DNA of 64,000 bases from the NCBI GenBank assembly GCA_018907035.1, contig JACCIC010000002.1:5851001-5915000 (forward strand), in the 5' to 3' direction. Each line of letters begins with the position of its first letter. Positions within the stretch are counted from its first letter, which is position 1. The notes under the pieces are model-generated. The model was not told the origin of the DNA and ran no database searches. It saw only the letters and a program-made list of their open reading frames with translations. Made by a program: the position numbers and the translations under genes. This document shows, in pieces, positions 11,147 through 22,450 of the stretch. The DNA is from Sycobia sp. Sy_11 (lineage: Eukaryota; Arthropoda; Insecta; Hymenoptera; Epichrysomallidae).

Positions 11147-11732
11147 CGTTGCGATACTATGCAAATTATTGTCTTGCCGCCCGCGCGTCGGTCGCTGAGG
11201 GAGAGAGAGAGAAAAGAGAGCGAACATTACATGCAGTAATTGTTGGCCTGTGTATAAACAAAAGTGGCAGAGTCATTTTGTTCTTTGTCGGGGGGAAAGA
11301 GATTGAGAAAGAAAGGCTCTTTGAGAATTGGCGTGCATGTATATTACTAATGTATTCAGGCAATGTTGGTTAATTTTCTTTTTTTGCTATTTATCTAACA
11401 TCTATTTTATTGCGAATAAATGCTGTTTACTTTTTCCTGTTTGTTTGAAATGTGAAATTTTGCAAAGGATAAAAGGGTTCTAGGTTCTTCGAACGTGTGC
11501 AGTTCGATGATTTGTTGTAATGAATTTTTTCTGGTTATATGCGTACTCAAACAAATTGCGAGAACGAATTTTACAGATGCTACGCTATCTAGAGGCCACA
11601 AAAATCAGTCGTCGAGAAAAATTAATTTTCAAAAAACTGAACCTGACTATTATTTGTTAATTTTCTTCTTCAAGAAAATGTCCGTCGCGTGTACGGGGAC
11701 GCTACTCAATGAAAATAAAGAAAATAGAAGTG
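10467..11732. other. Non-coding stretch with AT and GT microsatellites
   Basis: Contains (AT)n at 10964-11011 and (GT)n at 11087-11145. The open frames of 90-160 codons here run through those repeats, giving (IY)n and (VC)n, and are not credible genes. Confidence 0.6.
10964..11145. repeat. (AT)n and (GT)n microsatellite pair
   Basis: AT run at 10964-11011 and GT run at 11087-11145, separated by about 75 bases. Confidence 0.95.
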
Positions 11733-11913
11733 CAAAGCCCATAGAAAAAGTGCCACTACCTCAGGGCTAAGTTATTATCCCGACATACAGATGGCGCACC
11801 CTAAGCATATATAAACGCATATCTATATCAAAACATAAAATACGATTCCGCCATCTGTCTGTGGGGGCTGTAATTTAGCCCTTAGATAGTGACACTTTTT
11901 AATATGGGCTTTA
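11733..11913. mobile_element. MITE-like element with about 65-bp terminal inverted repeats
   Basis: The left arm (AAAGCCCATA, then AAAAGTGCCACTACCT, then AGGGCTAA, then CAGATGGCG) matches the reverse complement of the right arm over about 65 bases at roughly 80 percent identity. The arms enclose about 50 bases. Total length is about 180 bp with no coding capacity. Each arm carries a CAGATGGCG motif. I found no clear target duplication and no second copy in the window. Confidence 0.6.
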
Positions 11914-12527
11914 GACTTTTATTGATGTCTATCTTCGTTGTATACTATATTGTTGAAATGAACGTAGATTTTTTTTAATTAAAATAATCTATTTAAAATT
12001 TAAATAGTTATAAAATGCACCTTCTGGACTCTTAACTCTATATACTTTAATACTTTTTCCGCTTCGCATGTAATTTTTATTTTATTTACAACGAGCTTGT
12101 GATATAATTAATCTAAAGCTCAAAAAATGACTCTAATTTTTTTTTACTCGCCACAAGATGGAAATTTCAATCTTTCGCCAGTGATGTTCCACTTCTTTAG
12201 ATCCCGAGCAGACGCAACTTAGACACAGAGATTAATGGACGAAACATTCATTGTTACCTCTCGATGATTCGTTCTCTTCTATCTCCGCGGCTTCACCTTC
12301 ACTCTTATATATCGGAAAGCGAAAGTGATTCCTACGAAATTGTAATCGCTCTCATGACGAGTAAACCTTTCCCCTTGGAATGGATCAATTTTTATTTTTT
12401 TTTTCTTCCAATTGATCCGCTCGACGACTCCTCGGCTGGTTCGACCGCAGTACGATGGCCGACGATGCGCCAAGTAGGCTATTGGAAAATGTTTGCAAGG
12501 GGAACAACAACAACGGCAACAGCGTGT

Positions 12528-12605
<78 letters not shown>

Positions 12606-13170
12606 CCAGGTATAAAGAGATGAGCCCGCAGTTATTTTTTCTTTTTTCATTTTAACTACTTTTATTTTTAGAATTCTTCTATACATATAGCATTTGTTCG
12701 AGATCTGTAAGGTACAACGCACTATAGTGCACCATTTGTTAAAAACATACTTATGTGTATGTTTAATACAATTTAGGTAAGCAATTTTGTTTTACACTGC
12801 ACGTCTTAGTTTATATTTAGATTGTTTATTATAATTTTTTTTTTTTTTTTAATAAGACAGCACCTAATATAGGTCTTTCATGCAATCGTAGTTCTGATTT
12901 TCTATTCACTTGGATATTTTGAATAATCCTTTCCGCTAAAGATAACGATAATTTAACTAAACCCGATACTATGTCGTCTCATTTTGTCTATATTTTTTCT
13001 CACCTTAAAAGTCGATAAAATGAGTCTAAATTCTGGAATCGCCATAAAATCGTCGGATTTCATTGATCTAAATTCTTACCAATAACATTGCAAACCTCCA
13101 TATCTTCGAACCGATGATTTTTGATATTTTCAAATTTTCAATATTTCAAGTTGTTCGATTGCTATAGAAA
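11914..13170. other. Non-coding stretch with a long GT microsatellite
   Basis: AT-rich, with a short CpG-rich part at about 12190-12500 ahead of the (GT)n run at 12529-12602. A 12-base palindrome (GCACTATAGTGC) lies at 12719-12730. No gene seen. Confidence 0.6.
12529..12602. repeat. (GT)n microsatellite
   Basis: About 37 GT units, the longest GT run in the window. Confidence 0.95.
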
Positions 13171-13229
13171 TATCGATATGCTTGCTACATTGCTACTTAA
13201 TATTCACATATCGATGTGTACATCGATAT
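13171..13229. promoter_or_regulatory. Cluster of DRE-like TATCGATA / CGATA motifs
   Basis: A perfect TATCGATA lies at 13171-13178. Two half-sites (TATCGATG and CATCGATA) are arranged as a palindrome at 13208-13229 around TGTA. In Drosophila, DREF binds TATCGATA and BEAF-32 binds clustered CGATA. Function here is inferred only. Confidence 0.3.
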
Positions 13230-13283
13230 ATGAATTTTTTTTTCTTTTTTTTTTTTGTTAATACACCAGATAGAGCGAAGAAC

Positions 13284-13438
13284 CCTTAGAGCATACAGAT
13301 TTGTTTTGCACTCAACAGCGACAGCCAATCAGGGCAATTGTGAGAGAGTGGCAGATAAGTTATACATACAACTTTTGCCTCTAACTTGCAACGTAAGAAA
13401 ATTGCCCTCAACTTTTTTTAAGACTGTATGCTCTAAGG
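13284..13438. mobile_element. Short MITE with 15-bp perfect terminal inverted repeats
   Basis: CCTTAGAGCATACAG at 13284-13298 is repeated exactly in reverse complement at 13424-13438. The flanks read AAGAAC before and AAGAAT after, which suggests a 5-6 bp target duplication. The 125-bp interior has no coding capacity. The superfamily cannot be named from this. Confidence 0.6.
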
Positions 13439-13766
13439 AAGAATGTTACAGTTTCGATATATAGTTACTATTGTTACAGTTAGATACATTTTAGATATCT
13501 TAAAATTATATTTCACGTCACGTTCTCACATCTTTTAATGTCGCTTGTAAATTAAAGTTTATATCAAGAAAACAAAATTTACTGAATAATTTTTCTTGTT
13601 TCTCTTGCGTCTTTATTTTATAAATAATTTATAATATGAATGAAATTAATTCATTATATGCAATGTGTGATTTTACCATTGTGACAATAGAACACCATTC
13701 AATGACAAAAATATAATTAACAAATCGATGCGCTCAGCTTTACCATAATCAAGCCAGCGGAAGAAA

Positions 13767-13769
<3 letters not shown>

Positions 13770-13807
<38 letters not shown>
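13770..13807. repeat. (GA)n microsatellite
   Basis: About 38 bases of GA. A TC run at 14002-14033 on the same strand forms a second GA/TC inverted pair. Confidence 0.95.
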
Positions 13808-13811
<4 letters not shown>

Positions 13812-13998
13812 AAAATTGTCAATGGCCTGTAACTTTTTTGTAACTATAACTGTTTATAGGTCAAAAAATTATTATATAGACAAGGATAATTTATTAAGAA
13901 AGTTCTTGATAAAATAAATTATATATATACGTATTTCTCTCTATAATAATTTTTTAATCTATAACGTATGATGGCCTTCCAGGCCACTGGCATTTTTC

Positions 13999-14001
<3 letters not shown>

Positions 14002-14033
<32 letters not shown>
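14002..14033. repeat. (TC)n microsatellite
   Basis: About 32 bases of CT, inverted with respect to the GA run at 13770-13807. Confidence 0.95.
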
Positions 14034-14039
<6 letters not shown>

Positions 14040-15148
14040 CTCGCTTGCAGCGTTTGCAGATCAGCGGTCTCACTTTACTTCCGCTGGATTGATTATGGTA
14101 AAATTGAGTGCACAAATTTTTCCATACATTTTTGTCATTCAATGGTATTGTATTGTCACGATGATTCAATTACATATAATAATAGTCACCTATGACAATT
14201 ATCTAGATTTTCGACACAGGGGCCACGTGGCATCCTTTATTAAGATTTACTTTTTGCTCGATTTCGAAATTTACCAATTACTTAAGTAATTGATCAAAAG
14301 TTCAACCTGTCTGCTAATTCAGAATATTTTGACATTATTTGTTTAAAAGTAATTTATACAATTTTTTTCTGATCAACGAGAACTCCCTATTTTGAACGAA
14401 TAGTGTGTCATAAATTCCTTTGAATTTATTAAACATTTAGTTAAAAGTGAAGAAATTTTTTTATCACGTTAATACAATATTTGCAATGAAAATTTCACAC
14501 GATTCAATTTATCGACCAATTCCATATTTGTCAAAAGTCAACACTGTAAGAGCTCAACAAATTATCACCAAACCCTTTGTCCGATATTTTATTTAGCTGT
14601 GAAAAAAATATCCTAATAATATGAAATACGTTCTGAGTATAATTTGATTTGTTCAAAATTACGTTGCACTGGGACGATGCGAATTTCCAGACTTCGTAAA
14701 TTATCGACAGCGGTAGTATAATATCTATTCGCCGAAAGTTTACGAAAATTGATAAAACCAAGCCAATATATATTCAAATAATGGAAATACAGGGTTTATC
14801 GTCTTTAAATAAAATATTTTAATGGTTTTAAACGTGGGTGATTTTAAATAAATATTTATTGGATTCGAATAATAAAATTCCATTGCATTTTAAATATACA
14901 GAATTTTTTTGCTACTATTCAAAAAAAATTAAATAATGTAATGTCAAGAAGAACAAATGTATCCATATATATCATCAGTGCACTTGCTAATGTCCGCAAT
15001 AAGTATTCAGCTCGGTATTCAGTCTCTTTCAATACAGTATATATGTATATATATATATAAAGTAACTAAAACTGTTTGTGGTAAAATTGGTTACCAAATT
15101 CACACATTTTTGTTTGCACGCAGCCGAAATGGGAAATGAAGTTTTTAT

Positions 15149-15208
15149 ATACGAGGTCTCTCCGTGATTGTAAGAATTTATAAAAAATACATATACCAGG
15201 CCTCGTAT
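15149..15208. mobile_element. 60-bp relic bounded by mariner-like inverted ends
   Basis: ATACGAGGTCT at the left and its near-perfect reverse complement (AGGCCTCGTAT) at the right, next to TA. This resembles the TACGAGG ends of the mariner at 48,706-49,450. It may be an extreme deletion derivative or chance. Confidence 0.3.
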
Positions 15209-15671
15209 TAATTTTCCAAATATATAAGGTCGCTCAATTTAAAATTCCATTTTATTTCGCAATATTTGGGGGGGGGGCGGAGGACGTCGCGCTAAATCCA
15301 GAACGTATCGCATACGTGTATATAAGAGTAACATAAGTAATTAAAAATATTTTATATCTCAGTTTGTAATCATTGGACACCACCGTTTGCAAAAACGCCG
15401 AAGCGCGTTATGCGGGTTTCGGATGACAGTCTTGCAACATCACAAAATCAAGACTCGATATTGTAAGTATATCGAGTAATATATATATATATAACTCCAA
15501 AGTTTATCATTGCCGATGTATTTGAAACTGTCTGCTGAATTTTGTTTGATGCGACGGAAAGAGGGGGGAGGGACTGCTTATCTTTACTTAATTAAATATT
15601 GATGCTCGTCTGCAAGATTCGCACCGCTCATCGAAGTGAAAATGCAACGGGAGGGCAAGAGACAGGCAGAA

Positions 15672-15676
<5 letters not shown>

Positions 15677-15750
<74 letters not shown>
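15677..15750. repeat. (GA)n microsatellite
   Basis: About 74 bases of uninterrupted GA. Confidence 0.95.
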
Positions 15751-15752
<2 letters not shown>

Positions 15753-15820
15753 CCCTTTACACCTGATCGGTTGAGAATGGGCTCAATTAAGCGACCGATG
15801 AATGAGATGCGTTTTTGAAA

Positions 15821-15848
15821 GATAGAGAGAGAGGGAGACAGAGAAAGC

Positions 15849-15905
<57 letters not shown>

Positions 15906-15924
15906 GAGAGGGAGGGAGGGAGAG
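15821..15924. repeat. Interrupted GA-rich repeat
   Basis: GA units with GGA and AAG interruptions over about 100 bases. Confidence 0.9.
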
Positions 15925-16166
15925 TGGATCAGATTTCCATGCAGTCAGTATTATATATAGCGCGGGCGGTTGGGGGAGGGAGAAAGAGAGAACGTTAAGG
16001 CCGCCTTACACTGGACGACGGCGCGCGCCAGGAATTCGGGCGCAGGAGTTCGTTGACCCAGTGGTGCGCCGGGAGTTTTAAGCGGCCGTCGCCGCCGTCG
16101 TCGTCGTCGACTAAAGTTTCTAATCTTTTAAAGTGTCGTCTTCGGAGCTATGTGTCTGCACGTCGA

Positions 16167-16168
<2 letters not shown>

Positions 16169-16222
<54 letters not shown>
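16169..16222. repeat. (AT)n microsatellite
   Basis: About 54 bases of AT. Confidence 0.95.
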
Positions 16223-16226
<4 letters not shown>

Positions 16227-16642
16227 CATTTTATATAAGTTTATGTTCTCGAGGATGATTCGGCACCTTTAAACAAAACACCTTAAATTATAGGAGCCGC
16301 CCACTTGGGGACGGCCTTGTAATAGTTCCGTACTGGGCGGTGGCTGCCGCTCGTTAAAATATCGCACACTCGCGATGCGAAAAAAAGAACTAAATGGCAC
16401 TCGTGGCTGGCTCGTAAGTTTCTCGCACACGTCCATATACGTATGTAAACTTCATTGCTGCATTATATTTAATGCGATAATTTCGGGATTTTTAGGGGGA
16501 GGAAGAGCGCATGACATTGGTGTAAGAAAATAAAAGATATAATTTGTAAAATTATAAATAAACAGTAAGAGTAATGTTTTTCCTTCTTTATATAATTCGT
16601 TACGTATATAACCAATTTAATTTTTACTTACCATTTTATAAA

Positions 16643-16648
<6 letters not shown>

Positions 16649-16688
<40 letters not shown>
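16649..16688. repeat. (AT)n microsatellite
   Basis: About 40 bases of AT. Confidence 0.95.
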
Positions 16689-16694
<6 letters not shown>

Positions 16695-17660
16695 TTTACT
16701 TACAGAAAATCATGATATAATAGAGATATCACAGACCTTACGATAAGAGGCAAAATATTTATTTGAAATTAAACTAAATTCTTCCCTCGGTGTGTGTGTA
16801 TATATACATATAGCAAAGAAGCAAAATGTGAGGGGGGGGGGAAATCAGTTCGTTGATATTTAGGATATTTATGCACAGAGTAAACGTTTAAAAATCGGTC
16901 CGCCCCGGTCGAGCGATTTTTTTCTCAACGCTTTTGTCTCCATCTCAAATTTTCATCGATAAAAATTTAGATGCGCGTAAAACTAATGTAGGTGAAAAGA
17001 AAAAAAAAAATTCAAAATAGAATGCGACAAAAAATTGTTATTAACAGGCCGAATGTGCATTATACCACGACTCTTTTGCTAAGATGACAGGATGACCTAA
17101 TCCTATAATGCCACGGTGATAAACTGGTTTCTTGTACAATATTATACCATGGTCATTATATATATATAGCATCTAGATCTCTGTCACTTTATGAAAGGAT
17201 TATCGCGACTCTTAAATAAGTCGATGTGTCTTGTCACCCTTTAAGCAAAGACCATCGTATGTCGTGAAAGTTCAATGCATCAATTCTAATAAGATAATTA
17301 CGAAATTATCCGAACAAGCCCATGGGCCTTTACAAGTTTTTAAATTATCCGGTCGACGGGAATCGAGCGCACGGGCCATAAATCATTCGCTTTGTATCTC
17401 TGTTATAATATAATGATTTGTTTTTTTTTTTTTTTTTTTTAACATTCCGACAGAAGCAGCTGATTTATACCTTCTCATTTGGGGAAGGCTTTGGCTTGAA
17501 ATGGATTGGCGTAGAAGGGAAAAATTGAAAATTGAATATGAGCGATTTTTTCACGGCCAATAATTTGGGAAACTATAGCGGTATATAAGAAGAATTCATT
17601 TATCCATTGGGCTAAATAAGCCCCAGATCTTCTTTACTTCTCATTGCCGGATTGTACGTA

Positions 17661-18560
17661 CGAAACTTATGGGAATAACCTACGGTCGGCCCCAAAAATC
17701 TCTTCGAATGTTATTCGACGACAACAAAAAAAAAAAAAAAAAAAAAAAAAACGCGCAGAAAAAAAGTCTCGCCAATAAAGTGCCAGTTACCAAAAGGGAT
17801 AGAGAGAGAGAAAAAAAAGAGAGAAAATATATTATGACGCAAACTGTACGCCCAAACGCATCCACACAGAGCAGCAGAAAGCTGCGGTCTCGCCTCGTCT
17901 CCGCGCTCCGAAGAATCTCAAATCACGCGTGCATCGGGATATTCGGACGCGCCGGCTGGGGTATCTCTCCACCTTGTATGATAATGTGCATGTGCATGCG
18001 CTTTGCTCCCTCCCCCCTCTCACTCTCTCTCTCTTTGCGTGCAGCGCGCGCGCGGATGGAGCGATCGCCCCCTGAGGAATGCGGTCCCGCGAGGAGGAGG
18101 TGATGGTGGTGGTGGTGGTGGTGGTGGTATTGGTGGTTGACCGTGTGTGCGCGCGCGCGCGTGTGTGTGTAAACCGTGCGCGACTCTTCCCCCCCTGCTT
18201 TTTTTTGCTTTTTTTGGCTTTTCTGCAGACCCCGCGCGCGCTCAAGCATCAGGAACGCCGCCGGCGCGCGGCTCCCGCGTGCGCGGTGGCTGTGCCACGC
18301 AGCGCCAGCAGTGGCAAAGTCTCTCTCTCTCTCTCTCTCTCTCTGTATCACCCCCTCCCTCTCTGCCTCGTTATACGAATCGGCAGACACGGGTTGAGTG
18401 TTGGGGGGGGAGGGGGAGGTGGGGGTTGTTCCAGGGTCGTTTGTAACGCCGCGCCGTTGCCGCGCGCCAGGAGAGATCGATGCAGCAGCGGCGGGTTGCA
18501 GCGCGAGCAAGGAAATTTACATTCGTGAGGGGAGGGGGCGGGTGAAAAAAATTTACGAAA
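17661..18560. other. CpG-rich island with simple repeats
   Basis: Begins with a 26-base A run (17726-17751). It is then GC- and CpG-rich at 17870-18520, with a GGT repeat (18102-18137), an alternating GTGTGCGCGCG tract (about 18145-18171), a CT run (18321-18344) and a G-rich block (18403-18425). Long open frames on both strands overlap one another and come from base composition. It may hold a promoter; no coding evidence. Confidence 0.5.
18403..18425 (+). other. G-quadruplex-prone G-rich block
   Basis: Runs of eight, five, two and five G separated by one or two other bases. This satisfies the usual four-run G-quadruplex pattern on the plus strand. Confidence 0.6.
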
Positions 18561-19172
18561 GGAAAGAGGGAGAAAGAGAGAGTTTTCAGTAAATGGTTTT
18601 GCAGCTCGCGCGTGCATTATATATAGCATGCACTGTAAAAAAACAACAACAACAACAACAACAAAAAACAAAAAACAAAACAAAACAAAATTCTGACCGA
18701 ATCGGACCGAGTGTAATTGCAGAGAAAAAAAAAAGAAAAAAATTTCACATACGTGGCGCGTAACCGAAAAAGTTTTTTCGCACTTTCGTAATCTTTAGAA
18801 AATCGACTTGTGCTCCGTGCAGGGTCGGAAACGACACCGGGGCGATTGGAAAGATAAATAAATCCGAGGGATGAAGGACGCATCGACTGTCACAGGGAAT
18901 TAAAGTAGAAAAGTTCATTAAACTGCGTAGATAGATTTAAATTGAGTTTTTATAAAATTTTCTGATTTCCCTTACGCGCGATACGTGCATCGCATATTAG
19001 TAACTCGTTAAGTGAAAATTCTGATGTATGAAACTAAAATTCCTTTTTTTTCCACTTGCATAAAAATTTTTTCTATTAAATTCGGTCAGGTTCGATTAGA
19101 AAAAAAATGATATTTTTATCAATCTCTGCGAATATATGACTATAAGAAATGTTTGAAAAAATAATACATGTG

Positions 19173-19173
<1 letters not shown>

Positions 19174-19222
<49 letters not shown>

Positions 19223-19419
19223 TTTAATTTGTAATTATCTTTTTACAATTGCGCATATTTTTCCATATTTTAAAATTGTAAAAAATAATCTATCAAGAAG
19301 CTCTCGATAAGCAAACCAAAGAAATATGGTTTTTATAAAGAATTTTAATACAAATATTATTCAATATCAAAATAATTCTGCTCAAATTCGCATGCAGCTT
19401 TTTGTATAATTAATATTAG

Positions 19420-19464
<45 letters not shown>
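19174..19464. repeat. Two (AT)n microsatellites
   Basis: AT runs at 19174-19220 and 19424-19464 with about 200 bases of AT-rich DNA between them. Confidence 0.95.
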
Positions 19465-19466
<2 letters not shown>

Positions 19467-22026
19467 TATGCACTTTATAACGCACATTACATAAAAATAT
19501 TCTTAATCCGAATACGAGATTATAAGCTGCAATTGAGAATCTTATAACTTAATTCGTACAATTATTCTTGCTTGTACTGTGTTTATTACGACTTTTTAGA
19601 AGATGATATATTTTTATTAATAAAATAAATTTCAAATATATTTTAAAATTCAGATTCACGTTATTTGGACTTGTTTATTGTTTTTTTTTGTTTTTTTTTT
19701 TTTTTTTTTTTAAACCGCATTAAATGCAATTCCAAGCAAAGTCCTATTTGACCCACGTGTTTGACATGCCTCTATATATTTGTCCTGTTTTTGGTTTAAA
19801 CATCGTTAATTTTTTTTTCAATGGTTAACTTTGCCTCTCTGTACCAGGAGTCAAGCATCACAGTGATTAATTTTTGTTTTTGTACAAATTAAAGAAAAAT
19901 GTGACGATGCTGTCTGCTATTGACTCTTCCCTTTATTATACAAAACTTATATATGATACTGAAAGGCAAAATTGAAAATATACATCAAAATACAGATCTA
20001 AGGCTCCCTTGGTAAAATAATTTTCTATTTTTACATCCAGCATTTAAGGATTCAAGCATTATCCTTACTCAAATGTACAACAATTTTTAGCGCGCCGCGA
20101 TTATATTAATTCAGCTACGACTGTATCGTATATACGGCTTGGAAATATCGTGAACGTTTTAATGCTCTATTATATTCAAACGAGATAGTAACGTAATACT
20201 CGACACGGAGATCAGGACGGGTGTTTCTATAATAAAATTTTGTAAAGAAAAATCATACATTATTACGGCGGGCAGACAATAAGAAACACAATACGAAATA
20301 AGATACTGTACTTACAATGAAGTAAATTATACTTGTCATTGTGTGTGTTTGCGGATATATATACATATATATATATATTATTTTTGTATTGCGCATCGCG
20401 TGCCATAGTCTACACGCGATGAAATATTTAATAACACATTTAATAACATTGATATTTTATATAATATTATATTGCTAATCAAAATGTATCAATCGCGCAA
20501 GTTGCGAATGAATTAGAAGCAGAATGAAACATATTGGAGTTTTTTTTTTTTAACTTTATTCCTATTTCATTTGACAGCCCGGAAAAGCGTAGAAACGTCC
20601 CAAAGAGTATCTTTGTGGGGGCAGTCTCGCTATGAAGAATTTCGGTTAGAAAGTTTTACGATTTCAAAGAATAATCCTGTATGTTCATATTTATCTAAGC
20701 TCAAGATTTCATAATTAAAATTTCCAATTTTTTTCTTTGAAATTATGGCAAATGCGAAATTACATAAGAAGGACCAGGCAGTATTTTGCGCATTCTTTTT
20801 TGTTTTCTTTTTTTTTCTCCTTTTTTTGACTGCAACCTTTACGCACATATTTCCTATATTGAGTTTTCGTTCACTATAACGCTGTTATAAATCTTTGCAA
20901 AGTGGAAAATACCCGAGATATAACTATTTATTGCATTGGTTTACACTGATCTCATGATTATTTAAACAAATCAGTTCTATACATGATATATATAATGATA
21001 ATTTTTTAATTCTATTCTTATTTAAACGAAACGATGATTTTTCAATAATAATAATACTGAAATAAATAAATAATCGTACGCTCACCCTTGTGATATTTTT
21101 ACGACGAATTTATGTAATTTTTCATATGCGTCAGTTACGGAGACGACGCGTGCCCCATTCCTTATACGAACGTCTATTATTGTATCGATGAGAGAATGAA
21201 GTATAGCACAATAAACGAATGAAAACAAAATTAATGAAATGAGCGAAAAATCGCTCTGGATTTTATTTTAATTAAAAAACTTTTTGTAGAAAAATCTTAA
21301 TTTCATTCTTCAGAATAATAATATAATGAACATAACTCTAATTATTTTTAAATTATTATTTCGCACAGTTAGGTCAAAATTTTCCAAAGCGTATTAGAAA
21401 TTTAATTTTTTTTTTAATAAGCCGATCTACATATTTGTGATTTTAATTTAAAAAAGAAAAGCGAAAAAACTCTATAAAGAAGCGTGTCTGTATTCTTTTC
21501 TACTGCAGTTTGATAAAAAAAAACACACACACACACACAGCGGTCAGAGCTGCCCCTTACAAATAGAGCATGTGAAAATATTGCAATTACAGACTCATAA
21601 TAATTGCAAAAGAGACAATAAGTACCTTCCCCGTTTCGTTATCGCTTCGTATGTTTATAATCGACTATACATGCGAAAGTTAAATTTGCAGACGTGAGAT
21701 GATATATTAAATTGGAAAATATCAATTCACCGCCAGGAAATATGAAACAAAAAAAAAACAAAAAAATCGACAGCCTCTGATTACTCGTTAGAATAGTGAT
21801 AATTTTATAATAGAATTAGTGATTGTTGAATATTTAATAATCTGCCTGGTAATATTTCGTCTTCTTAATACGGGTCTGTTAAATGTTACATATCGTTAAA
21901 AAAATTTGATTTTTCTTCTAGTATTTATGATAAAATCAAATTAAGTTACAGAATATCTCTGTTTAATCCTTGAAGATGGAGCGTTGAATAAGGGCCGGGG
22001 GGCAGTCAAATTGTTCTTTACTAACA

Positions 22027-22087
22027 TAACACACGCGCGCACACACGCACACACGCACACACGCACACACGCACTCACGCACACACA
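22027..22087. repeat. ACACACGC tandem repeat
   Basis: An 8-base unit repeats about seven times, with one ACTCACGC variant and a CGCGCG start. Confidence 0.9.
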
Positions 22088-22140
22088 TTATTTTTTTTTT
22101 TAGATTTTACATTTCCATTTTTATTTTCACTTCATGTTAT

Positions 22141-22450
22141 TTTATTTTTAAATTTTTAAATTTATTTTTCTAGTAGTAATTTCTATTTCAGATTCTGCGA
22201 GGGTAAATATAAACAAGGACAGTCTGACTGTCATTATAGTAGTATTGTATATTACTTTATAAAGCCTGTAAGACCGATAAAGATATTTTTTAATTTGAGA
22301 ATATGTCCTTGCAGTTTACAAATGAAAAAAAAAAGAAAAAAAATTCAGTTGAATAAATATGCCAAAATATATTTCGTTTATTGCCATAGATCGATATGTA
22401 AATGCATATATTTCTGTAATAAATTTGATAGTTTAAGGATTTTTCTTCTA
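22141..22450 (+). mobile_element. Dispersed repeat family B, copy 1
   Basis: About 300 bases match, in inverted orientation, the sequence at 46,609-46,905, at an estimated 85 percent identity including shared small gaps. The core has CAGATTCTGCG, then a GACAGTC-T-GACTGTC hairpin, then ATTTGAGAA, GTTTACAAATGAAAAAA and AATATGCCAAAATATATTTC. It is non-coding and the class is unknown. Confidence 0.75.

Larger units (their letters stand above)
13439..15620. other. Non-coding AT-rich stretch
   Basis: Contains (GA)n at 13770-13807, (TC)n at 14002-14033, a 60-bp unit bounded by inverted ATACGAGG repeats (15149-15208) and a run of G near 15270. No credible gene. Confidence 0.6.
15621..16110. other. 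GA-rich block followed by CpG-rich patch
   Basis: Two GA-rich tracts (15677-15750 perfect, 15821-15924 interrupted) lead into a CpG-rich patch at about 15960-16110 with GCGCGC, GCCGCC and CGTCGTCGT. The open frames here are (RE)n artefacts. The patch could be promoter-like; no coding signal seen. Confidence 0.5.
16111..17660. other. Non-coding stretch
   Basis: Contains (AT)n at 16169-16222 and 16649-16688, a G run near 16833 and a T run near 17420-17440. No gene seen. Confidence 0.6.
18561..22140. other. Non-coding AT-rich stretch
   Basis: Contains (AT)n at 19174-19220 and 19424-19464, T runs near 19680-19711, an AAC repeat at about 18643-18663, and the 8-bp tandem ACACACGC at about 22027-22087. 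No gene seen. Confidence 0.6.

Noticed and set aside
10647..12722. Long open frames on both strands (126-163 codons)
   Set aside because: They run through AT and GT repeats and translate to (IY)n, (VC)n or (TH)n. Frames without stops are automatic in these repeats.
17669..18883. Overlapping frames up to 195 codons on both strands
   Set aside because: They mirror each other, consist of Ser, Arg, Pro, Gly and Ala from GC-rich and simple-repeat DNA, and have no domain pattern.
22027..22087. CRISPR-like array
   Set aside because: The regular unit is an 8-bp ACACACGC tandem repeat without spacers, and this is animal nuclear DNA.
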